From Pseudomonadales bacterium (GTDB lineage Bacteria; Pseudomonadota; Gammaproteobacteria; Steroidobacterales; Steroidobacteraceae), in assembly GCA_020442965.1 (NCBI GenBank), contig JAGRJB010000064.1, forward strand, positions 1-28,277: 28,277 nucleotides of DNA, given 5' to 3'. The translations under genes and the position numbers were made by a program. Of the stretch, positions 17,619-24,446 are shown one piece after another (position 1 is the first letter of the stretch; each line of letters begins with the position of its first letter). The notes beneath the pieces are model-generated. The model had not been told where the DNA came from and made no database searches. It saw only the letters and a program-made list of their open reading frames with translations.

Positions 17619-18820
17619 TGCTGCATCTGCGGCGGGAGAAATGGCACCCGCAAGGATTGTTGCAGACTCCAGGTCCAGCTGAGCGAGACGGGTTTACCGT
17701 CGAGCGTGCCGTCGACCGTCGCGGTCAGTTTGTCGGCATCGCGCCGATACTCGATGGTGCGCGGAAAGTCGTTGGTCGGGCTTGCGAAGCGCGCCCGACG
17801 CCGATCGCTCGCAAGCAGCTTGAACTCAGTGGTCTGGCCGCCACCCGGCGCAGCAAGGTAATAGACGCCGTCGGCACGTTCCTCGATGCGGAGCCACTCG
17901 AAGGCGCGCGCGCCGGCCGCCGTCACGCTCCTGTTGATCCCCAACATGATGCCCGCGTCGGCGGGCAACCACAGTTCTTCGATCGCCGCACCTTGCCCAG
18001 CGCGAGTCCAATGACCAGCCAGCCAAGACAGGTTTTCGATTGCGGTCGTGTCGGTAGCATCTGCCGGCAGCTCATGGAGCTGCTCCCGCCACGTTTCCGT
18101 CTCCGCATCCTGACGATTGATTAGCGCAAAGCTCTTGCCATCCGCTTGCGTGTTAGTCAATGCGTCAACTGCCACGCGGGCCACGTCTCGCCGCGAGACA
18201 GTGGCGCCCGTGTACTGGCTGCGTGGCAGCACGACGAGGCCCTCTTTGTTAGCCGGCGTAGCGTCGAGGCCACCCGGACCGATGATGGTGTAGTCGAGAC
18301 CACTGCCTTTGAGGTGATTCTCGGCGAGTGTTTTCCACAGCAAGATGTAGCCAAGCCGCGGTGTTTCACGCGGTTCGCGATGTGGCCCGGCCGAACCGGA
18401 GGAAACCAGCACGAAGTGCTGCACACCCGCAGCAACAGCCGCGTCGATGACGTTGACGACACCGAGGTAGTCCACGAATTGCGGGGCATCGGGACCGTCG
18501 ACCGCCGGCGCACCGATCGCACAGATCACGTACTGCACGCCTTGGGTTGCGAGGCGCAGGGCCTGCGGGTCACGCGCATCGGCTGTTACCCAGTCGAGCG
18601 CAGGATGGGTCCTGCTGGTTCGCTCACCATCGCGCGTCATGCCACGGGCGTGAAGTCCCGCCGCGTTGACCGCCCGCATCATCTCGAGTCCGGTTCTGCC
18701 GCTGCCGCCGATGACCAGCACGACAGGCTGCTGCGGCGCGCTGGCTGCGGCAGTGAGCGGCAGGCAGGCGCAGGCCATGAGTAGCACCGTGAGAGCGGCG
18801 GCCAGGGCATGCATTTTCAT
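17615..18820 (-). CDS. exported NAD(P)-binding NmrA-like protein fused to DUF6265-like domain
   Basis: This 401-residue protein has two parts. After an N-terminal signal (MKMHALAAALTVLLMACACLPLTAAASA), residues about 33-255 form an NmrA-like Rossmann domain. Its dinucleotide loop is GGSGRTG (38-44), and FVLVSSGSAGPH is also present. The family YxxxK is not clean (Y-x-x-x-x-K), so catalysis is doubtful. Residues about 264-401 match the lipocalin-like DUF6265 fold: WLAGHW, EELWLPADAGIMLGINR, FEWLRIE, NDFPRTIEYRR. The fusion, and export of a nicotinamide-nucleotide binder, are both unusual. LMAC in the signal weakly resembles a lipobox. ATG 18820 was taken because upstream in-frame sequence lacks coding character. 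It lies 185 bases after the UbiD-family gene on the same strand. Confidence 0.82.
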   Translation of the reverse strand: MKMHALAAALTVLLMACACLPLTAAASAPQQPVVLVIGGSGRTGLEMMRAVNAAGLHARGMTRDGERTSRTHPALDWVTADARDPQALRLATQGVQYVICAIGAPAVDGPDAPQFVDYLGVVNVIDAAVAAGVQHFVLVSSGSAGPHREPRETPRLGYILLWKTLAENHLKGSGLDYTIIGPGGLDATPANKEGLVVLPRSQYTGATVSRRDVARVAVDALTNTQADGKSFALINRQDAETETWREQLHELPADATDTTAIENLSWLAGHWTRAGQGAAIEELWLPADAGIMLGINRSVTAAGARAFEWLRIEERADGVYYLAAPGGGQTTEFKLLASDRRRARFASPTNDFPRTIEYRRDADKLTATVDGTLDGKPVSLSWTWSLQQSLRVPFLPPQMQH

Positions 18821-19005
18821 AACGTATCTCAGCGCTCGGACCGGGTTGAGGCGATATCGTCTCTCACTACGGCACACCGATCCAGCGAGGCAATCATGAG
18901 CCAATTCCTGTTGAAGTTTTGCTCTCCAGGTGGGCAGGCGGGCGCGCCGACCTATACCGGCTTGGCGAGTGGCCGCAGCTGCGGCGTCCGCGCAGCGCGG
19001 CGCGA
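18821..19005. other. gap between UbiD-family gene and NmrA-like gene
   Basis: This 185-base gap is very GC-rich near the UbiD end, with a perfect 12-base palindrome at 18973-18984 (CCGCAG and its complement). It also contains a 37-codon plus-strand open frame with a good Shine-Dalgarno, listed separately. I see no convincing promoter for the NmrA-like gene. Confidence 0.4.
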
Positions 19006-19009
19006 CTAA
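18896..19009 (+). CDS. possible 37-residue small protein
   Basis: A short frame starts at ATG 18896 with GAGG five bases ahead and ends at TAA 19007-19009, overlapping the UbiD-family stop on the other strand by four bases. The product begins MSQFLLKFCSPGG and ends in a basic tail (VRAARRD). It shows no known motif. The ribosome-binding site and the position in a gap are the only support; it may be chance. Confidence 0.2.
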   Translation: MSQFLLKFCSPGGQAGAPTYTGLASGRSCGVRAARRD

Positions 19010-20625
19010 CGACCAGGAGGGCGCCATGAGCCCACCCATTTGTTCCAGTTAGCCTCGACCTGGGCGAATGAATCCGGCGCCAGCTCCCGCAGCATCGCGC
19101 GATTGAGCGATTGATATTCCCGGGGGCCGCCTTCCTCAGGCCACTGACGCGTGGCGTCGATCACGATCTTGCTCGTCATCGGTCTGTTAGTGAGCGACGG
19201 GTCGAGCGGCATACCCCGGGATTCCGCAATGATCGCGGTGGCGGGCTGCGGCTGCCAGCGTGAACCCATTGCATGCAGCACCTGCGTCCGATCGAGCGCC
19301 TCAATGTCGTCGTCAATCATCACGACAAGCTTGGCGATCGGCACGATTTGTGCGATGCGTTTGCCGATCTCGAGCGCTTCGCCAGCCTTCTGCTTTCTGA
19401 AACTGACGATCGTGATACCGGTCGCCTCGACCGGTGAGTGGATCATCTTCACGTTCGGCACGAAGCGCTGCATTGTACTGAGCGACAACTGCTCGAGCGG
19501 TGCCGTCGGGAAACCCCGTGTGACGCCGGTGTAGATGTTCGCAATCCAGGGGTCGCGTCGGTGCGTCACGCACGTAACCTTCATCCAGAAGTTTTCGTCC
19601 TTCTTCTGGCCCATATAGCCGTACATTTCACCGAACGGCCCCTCTGGTTGCATCGGCTCATCCAGCGGCACTTCGCCTTCGATGACCATCTCGGCATGTG
19701 CTGGAATGAGCATATCGAGCGTCTCGCATTTGACGAGTTCGATCGGCTTGCCGCGGATCGCACTTACCATGCGGTATTCGTCCGTCTTGCCGCGAGCCAG
19801 CTTGGATGAGGACACCACCCACATGATCGGATCCTGTCCTAACACGATGGCCACCTGCGCAAGCTTGTCGCCACGCTCCTTCTTCTTCATGAACATCTTC
19901 CAGGCGCTCTGGTTGGGCTCTGGATTCACACCCAGGGTGCGCGGACCCTTGATCTGGCAACGATACGTCCCGAAGTTCTTGCCAAGCTCCACGTCCTCTG
20001 TGTGCACGGAACCCGAGTTGATGTAGCGGCCCGCGTCGCCAGGGTTCGACCAGACGAAGGGAAAGCGCCGCAGATCGATCTGCTCACCGCGCAATACGAC
20101 CTGTTTCACGGGCGCGTGCTCGGCGCCAAGTTCCGCGTAGGGCTGCTCGGGAAAGACCCCCTTGTCGAGGATTTGCTCGACGCGCGCCATCGCCTTGTAG
20201 TAAGTCGCGAAATGATCGCCCGGCACCGGACTCATACCGAACACGAGGCACTCGGTATCCCAATGGCCATAGTGATTACTGATCACCGGCCCCTTCATCC
20301 ACTGGCCATCGATTTTCACGTTCTCCAGGTAGAGCGCAGGTGCTTCATACATGCCAAAGCGATCGACCAATCGGTACATGAGCGCGGTGCCCTCATAGGC
20401 ATCGAGATCGATATTGCGCAGCTTCAGCAGCAGGCCGCGGCGATCGAGTTCGCGAACGTAGTCGCGCATCGAGTCGAACGGGCCGAAGGCCCAGCCCTGT
20501 GGCGTGCTGACCCGGGCTGCGGCCTGCGCGCTTTCGGTCTCGGCGACGGCGAGCGCCCCGGCGACCGCGCTGCTGGCGAGAAATCCGCGGCGGGACAGCT
20601 TGAATAGTGAGTCGTCGTGCGACAT
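19006..20625 (-). CDS. UbiD-family decarboxylase with Tat signal
   Basis: This 539-residue UbiD-family protein belongs to a family of prenylated-FMN-dependent (de)carboxylases of aromatic or unsaturated acids. E328 and E333 in EGPFGE fall where Fdc1/UbiD enzymes have their two catalytic-site glutamates. The GTYRCQI segment and the NSGSVHTEDVELGKNFG stretch correspond to the prFMN/metal region. The N terminus is a classic twin-arginine signal (SRRGFLA, 11-17, then a hydrophobic stretch to AQAAA near 37). Known UbiD enzymes work in the cytoplasm, where UbiX makes prFMN; no ubiX is seen here. Start ATG 20625 has GGAG eight bases upstream; an upstream in-frame codon at 20661 would bury the Tat motif. 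Substrate is unknown. It is divergent from the VOC gene. Confidence 0.88.
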   Translation of the reverse strand: MSHDDSLFKLSRRGFLASSAVAGALAVAETESAQAAARVSTPQGWAFGPFDSMRDYVRELDRRGLLLKLRNIDLDAYEGTALMYRLVDRFGMYEAPALYLENVKIDGQWMKGPVISNHYGHWDTECLVFGMSPVPGDHFATYYKAMARVEQILDKGVFPEQPYAELGAEHAPVKQVVLRGEQIDLRRFPFVWSNPGDAGRYINSGSVHTEDVELGKNFGTYRCQIKGPRTLGVNPEPNQSAWKMFMKKKERGDKLAQVAIVLGQDPIMWVVSSSKLARGKTDEYRMVSAIRGKPIELVKCETLDMLIPAHAEMVIEGEVPLDEPMQPEGPFGEMYGYMGQKKDENFWMKVTCVTHRRDPWIANIYTGVTRGFPTAPLEQLSLSTMQRFVPNVKMIHSPVEATGITIVSFRKQKAGEALEIGKRIAQIVPIAKLVVMIDDDIEALDRTQVLHAMGSRWQPQPATAIIAESRGMPLDPSLTNRPMTSKIVIDATRQWPEEGGPREYQSLNRAMLRELAPDSFAQVEANWNKWVGSWRPPGR

Positions 20626-20767
20626 GGTCCAACTCCAGCGGCTGATGTCCGAAAGTGACATCTCTGGTCGGTCGGGTAAAGCGCAATCGTGCCGCCAGGT
20701 GGGCGCTGGATACCCGTCAGCGAGTGAGGGATCGCCTGCGCGAGTTGCAGACTGTTATTCTGGCGAC

Positions 20768-21397
20768 GTGAAAACCGTACTGGTTGCCGCTTTGTGGATG
20801 ATTTGCTCCGCCGCCGCGCCGGCCGCACCCGTGCCGGAAGATAGTCGTATCCCGGTCGATATTCGACGCACGACGTTCGTCGTCCGCGATATCGACAAGT
20901 CTTTGCCGCTCTATCGCGACGCGCTCGGCCTGAAGGTGATCTACGATGAGCTGATCGGCGGCGGAACCGCCGCGGATGGCGAGCGCAAGCCGCCAACGAT
21001 TCGACTGGTATTGCTACGCGCTAACGACACATTTATCGGTGCACTGGGCCTGATGCAGCGACTCGATATTCCGCCACAGCCCGAACCAAAGTTCGGTAAA
21101 GCGATGCCGGGACAGACCATCGTTGTCATGAATATTGCCGATCTGGATGAGCGTTTTGCTGCGATCGAGGCCGCACCTAACGTCAAGGTGGCGACCAGGC
21201 CGACGCCGATCGAGTATCCGGCTCCCGGTGGGCAGGGCAAGATTCCGGTGTTGTTCAGCGCCATCTGGGATGCCGACGGGAACTTCATCGAGCTGAACAA
21301 GCTGTTAGGGTCTGCGGCTGGCATGGACAAGCCCGCGGACGCTGCTGCGGACACACGGCCGAAGGACGCCAAAGAGCTGCGCGAGCGGCTGCAGTAG
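20768..21397 (+). CDS. exported VOC (glyoxalase/dioxygenase fold) protein
   Basis: This 209-residue protein has a signal peptide (MKTVLVAALWMICSAAAPAA) followed by one VOC superfamily unit. The start of the fold reads RRTTFVVRDIDKSLPLYRDALGLKVIYDE, and the last strand reads AIWDADGNFIELNKL, which supplies the usual C-terminal glutamate. The first metal ligand position has Thr instead of His or Gln, so metal chemistry is uncertain. The enzyme class cannot be told from sequence. The frame is open to 20504, but that part is antisense to the UbiD-family gene. GTG 20768 gives the signal peptide. TATTCT sits seven bases before the start, suggesting a leaderless transcript. It ends 13 bases before the convergent mrpG. 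Confidence 0.8.
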   Translation: MKTVLVAALWMICSAAAPAAPVPEDSRIPVDIRRTTFVVRDIDKSLPLYRDALGLKVIYDELIGGGTAADGERKPPTIRLVLLRANDTFIGALGLMQRLDIPPQPEPKFGKAMPGQTIVVMNIADLDERFAAIEAAPNVKVATRPTPIEYPAPGGQGKIPVLFSAIWDADGNFIELNKLLGSAAGMDKPADAAADTRPKDAKELRERLQ

Positions 21398-21410
21398 TTA
21401 GCGAATCACA

Positions 21411-21764
21411 CTAGCTTGCCTTGGCATCAGGTCGGGACGGCGGCATACGCTTGCGATCGTGTTCGTTCTTCAGCACCGCCTTGACGAGCATGTGCACACT
21501 CACGGGTGCCGACATGAACAGCAGAGCGGCCACGAGCACCTCACGCGCGCTGATGCCGGAGTGAAACACGGAGAAATACAAGCTCGAGGCGAGCAATGTG
21601 CTGCCGACGCCCATGGTGGTCGCCTTGGCCGGGCCGTGCAGCCGCAGGTAGAAATCACCAAGTTTCGCTAGACCGTAAGATCCGATCAACGCAATGCTCG
21701 AGCCAACGAGCAGTAGCGCGGCGATAATGACTTCGAACATCGATCCTACAATGGTAGGTAGCAT
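21411..21764 (-). CDS. mrpG: Na+/H+ antiporter subunit G
   Basis: This 117-residue small subunit of the Mrp (Mnh/Pha) cation/proton antiporter complex sits in the inner membrane. Three hydrophobic helices are visible, with the family signature GDFYLRLHGPAKATTMGVG. It is the last gene of the operon, 12 bases after mrpF. ATG 21764 has GAGGA nine bases upstream. An in-frame ATG at 21740 (MFEVIIAALLL), with AGGA only three bases away, is closer to the usual family N terminus and may be the true start. The C-terminal basic tail is soluble. Confidence 0.92.
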   Translation of the reverse strand: MLPTIVGSMFEVIIAALLLVGSSIALIGSYGLAKLGDFYLRLHGPAKATTMGVGSTLLASSLYFSVFHSGISAREVLVAALLFMSAPVSVHMLVKAVLKNEHDRKRMPPSRPDAKAS

Positions 21765-21776
21765 AATGGACCGTCC

Positions 21777-22046
21777 TCAGTCGATGATGTCGCCACGGAT
21801 GAGATACTTCGAGAACACCACGGTGCCAACGAATCCCAGCATGCCGACGATCAGTGCCAATTCGAAATAGACTGGACTCTGGAGCCGGATACCTAACACG
21901 ATGATCATGGCGAGCGCATTCACGTAGAGAGTGTCCAGCGCGAGAATGCGATCGGCAATTTCGGGGCCACGCAGCAAGCGCGTCAAGCAGAGCAGCATCG
22001 CGATCGCAAGCAAGGTCAGGGCGATGTTGGCGGCGATGATGATCAT
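21777..22046 (-). CDS. mrpF: Na+/H+ antiporter subunit F
   Basis: This 89-residue membrane subunit of the Mrp complex has three predicted helices. RGPEIADRILALDTLYVNALAMI is the family-typical segment between the first two helices. The ATG at 22046 overlaps the mrpE stop by one base (TGATG), a coupling arrangement seen elsewhere in this operon. Each Mrp subunit is generally needed for sodium/proton exchange, so it should act only inside the complex. Confidence 0.93.
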   Translation of the reverse strand: MIIIAANIALTLLAIAMLLCLTRLLRGPEIADRILALDTLYVNALAMIIVLGIRLQSPVYFELALIVGMLGFVGTVVFSKYLIRGDIID

Positions 22047-22549
22047 CAGGTGGGCTCGTCGCCAGCCGGGAAGATTTTGCTGAGCGGTGCTTCGTAGCGA
22101 CTGCGAATCTGTGCAATGACAGCCGCCTCATCATCGACATCGAACGCATGCACCAGTAGATAGCGTCGATCCGCGGTGACGTCTGCGGTCAAGGTACCGG
22201 GTGTCAGCGTGACGATGCCGGCGAGCGCTTCGATCGCGAGCGGGTTCTGCAGATCAATCGGCACCCAGATGAATCGCGGTTCCAAGTCACGCTCGGGGCC
22301 GAGTATGCGGCGTGCAATATCGATGCTGGCGACCACGATGTCGAGCAGCACCCGCCCGACGAGCAGGACGATGACGCCGGGATTGCTGATGCGACCGGCC
22401 GGCGGCCAGAATGCGCGTAGCGCAATCGGCAGCAGGATCGCTAACAATAGGCCGAGCAGCAGTTGCGCTGGTTCTACGCTGCTGCTGAGCAATAGCCAGA
22501 ACGTCAGAATCGTCAGGCTCATGTAGGGCGTGGGCAGCCAGCGCTTCAT
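22046..22549 (-). CDS. mrpE: Na+/H+ antiporter subunit E
   Basis: This 167-residue Mrp subunit has two N-terminal membrane helices followed by a soluble C-terminal domain of about 90 residues. The family features NPLAIEALAGIVTLTPGTLTADV (around residues 100-123) and the LLVHAFDVDD strand are present. Its start overlaps the mrpD stop (ATGA) and its stop overlaps the mrpF start, so expression is coupled on both sides. Confidence 0.93.
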   Translation of the reverse strand: MKRWLPTPYMSLTILTFWLLLSSSVEPAQLLLGLLLAILLPIALRAFWPPAGRISNPGVIVLLVGRVLLDIVVASIDIARRILGPERDLEPRFIWVPIDLQNPLAIEALAGIVTLTPGTLTADVTADRRYLLVHAFDVDDEAAVIAQIRSRYEAPLSKIFPAGDEPT

Positions 22550-24105
22550 GGGCGACGCTCCACTGGGACGACGGAGAATATCGCATCAATATATCTCGTT
22601 GGCGCCGCGAGCGAGATCGCGGCGGCGCTCAGGTAGCGCTGCACGGGTGCGGCGTACACCGTGAGCGCAGCCCCGCAGACCAGCAACAAGACGACGGCGG
22701 CTGTCGTTCCTCGCGATACGCGTAATGCTTCGGTCGCTGCCGTGCGACCGAGCGCTGCGTTGGCGGATGCAAGCCGCAGGTGTTCCGCTGTCATCGGGCG
22801 CCAGAAAATCAGGCTGCCGCTGCGCGCCAGCGCGACGAGTATCACAACGCTGCTCGTCAACAAGATTGCCCAGAACCAATAGCCCGATATTTCGCGTGCA
22901 CTCGCCGTGAGTAGCCCAAGTTTCGCGACAAACCCGGAAGTCGGCGGTAGCCCTGCGGATGTCATGGCACTGGCGACAAACAAGGCGCCGAGCATGCCGC
23001 TGCGCAGCAGGGGCGTACCGATGTTCAAGTGATCCTCGTGCTCCGCTCGCGCCAGCCGCACCAGGCTTGCGACGAGGAAGAATGCGGCGCCGGCCAAGGT
23101 GCTGTTCGCCAGGTAGAACAGTGCTGTCGCGGTCGTGCCGACCGAGAAGAATCCGAAGGCGGCGAGCAGAGTACCGCTCGATACGATGATCAATGATGCC
23201 GCCAGGGCACGCAGGTCACGCGCCGCCAGCACGCCCAGAGTGCCTAACACCAGAGTCACTAGTCCCAATGGCAACAGCGAGCGCGTAACAAGCTCGAGTG
23301 CTGCGGGGCTGCCGCTCAGGGTATTGAAAACGCGCGCGATGCAATACACGCCTATCTTGGTGAACACCGCGAACAGCGCGGCTACCGGCGCGGACGCGGC
23401 ATGATAGGTGCCCGGCAGCCAAAAGTAGAGCGGCGCCATGGCCGCCTTGATGCCGAACACGACCAGCAGCAGCGCCAGGCCGACTTGTGCCAGCGGTAGG
23501 TCGGTCGAGGAAAGCAACGGTAAACGGCGCGCAAGATCTGCGAGATTCAGCGTGCCGGTGACGCCGTACAGCAACGCGACGCTAATGAGGAAGAGCGCAG
23601 AGCCGACGAGATTGACCACCAAGTAGTGAGTCGTTGCGGTGACACGCTCGCCGCCGTGAGCGTTCAGGAGCAGCCCATAGGAGGAAATCAGCAGCAACTC
23701 GAAGAAGACGAAGAGATTGAACAGATCGGCCGTGAGGAACGCACCGCACAGACCTGCGAGCTGCAAGCAGAGCAGGGCGTGAAAGTGCGGTGCTTGCGCG
23801 TCTTCGCCATCGGTCGCACTGCAAAAACACGCAAGTACAGCGATCGTCGCGAGCAATAGCATCACGACGGTCAGACGGTCGACCGCCAGAGCAATGCCAA
23901 ACGGCGCTGACCAGTTACCCGCGATGTAGGCGAGCACGGTTCCATCGGCCGTCGCGCTGGCCAGTAACAGCACGATCGTCAGTACTGCGAGGATCGTGAG
24001 GCCAGCGGCAGTCCGATGCAGCGCCGGCGGCAGTGAGCGCAGCGCAACGAGCAGGCCGCCCATCAACAGCGGGACAAGAATCGGAAGCGCCGGCAAGTGC
24101 GTCAT
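22546..24105 (-). CDS. mrpD: Na+/H+ antiporter subunit D
   Basis: This 519-residue protein is homologous to the proton-pumping NuoN/NuoM subunits of complex I, with about 14 hydrophobic helices. The conserved FFELLLISSYGLLL helix carries the essential glutamate. The VVFGIKAAMAPLYFWLPGTYHAASAPVAALF stretch carries the channel lysines. It forms one of the two large channel subunits of the antiporter. The frame continues upstream to 24471, but ATG 24105 overlaps the mrpC stop by four bases (ATGA) and gives the normal family N terminus. Confidence 0.94.
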   Translation of the reverse strand: MTHLPALPILVPLLMGGLLVALRSLPPALHRTAAGLTILAVLTIVLLLASATADGTVLAYIAGNWSAPFGIALAVDRLTVVMLLLATIAVLACFCSATDGEDAQAPHFHALLCLQLAGLCGAFLTADLFNLFVFFELLLISSYGLLLNAHGGERVTATTHYLVVNLVGSALFLISVALLYGVTGTLNLADLARRLPLLSSTDLPLAQVGLALLLVVFGIKAAMAPLYFWLPGTYHAASAPVAALFAVFTKIGVYCIARVFNTLSGSPAALELVTRSLLPLGLVTLVLGTLGVLAARDLRALAASLIIVSSGTLLAAFGFFSVGTTATALFYLANSTLAGAAFFLVASLVRLARAEHEDHLNIGTPLLRSGMLGALFVASAMTSAGLPPTSGFVAKLGLLTASAREISGYWFWAILLTSSVVILVALARSGSLIFWRPMTAEHLRLASANAALGRTAATEALRVSRGTTAAVVLLLVCGAALTVYAAPVQRYLSAAAISLAAPTRYIDAIFSVVPVERRP

Positions 24106-24446
24106 GCGCGCGGTTCTCGCCCGTCCACCTGATCGGTACCGTGATCGGCATAACCGCGGACCGACAGCACGAGCAGGACCGCCGTCATGGCAAAGCCAAT
24201 GACGATCGCTGTGAGCACCAGCGCTTGCGGCAAGGGGTCGGCGAAGTTGGCAAGGGTCGGCGTGATTGTTGTGCTGATGATTGGCGCCTTGCCGATGACA
24301 AGACGTCCCGACGCGAAAATGAACAGGTTGACTGCATACGAGAGCAGCGTCAGGCCCAGCACCAGGTCGAAGGTACGCGCCCGCAGCACCAGATAGATCC
24401 CGACCGCCGTCAGCAAACCAATGCCACTCGAGAGCAGCAGTTCCAC
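24102..24446 (-). CDS. mrpC: Na+/H+ antiporter subunit C
   Basis: This 114-residue protein is homologous to NuoK of complex I, with three helices and the conserved LTLLSYAVNLFIF segment. The start is GTG 24446, overlapping the mrpAB stop by one base (TAGTG). This gives MELLLSSGIGLL at the N terminus and the usual family length of about 113. A longer frame to 24596 would read antiporter A/B sequence out of frame and is rejected. It ends inside the mrpD start. Confidence 0.93.
   Translation of the reverse strand: MELLLSSGIGLLTAVGIYLVLRARTFDLVLGLTLLSYAVNLFIFASGRLVIGKAPIISTTITPTLANFADPLPQALVLTAIVIGFAMTAVLLVLSVRGYADHGTDQVDGREPRA

Noticed and set aside
20504..20767. Extended N terminus for the VOC protein
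   Set aside because: The extra residues are antisense to the Tat-signal region of the UbiD-family gene. GTG 20768 gives a proper signal peptide.
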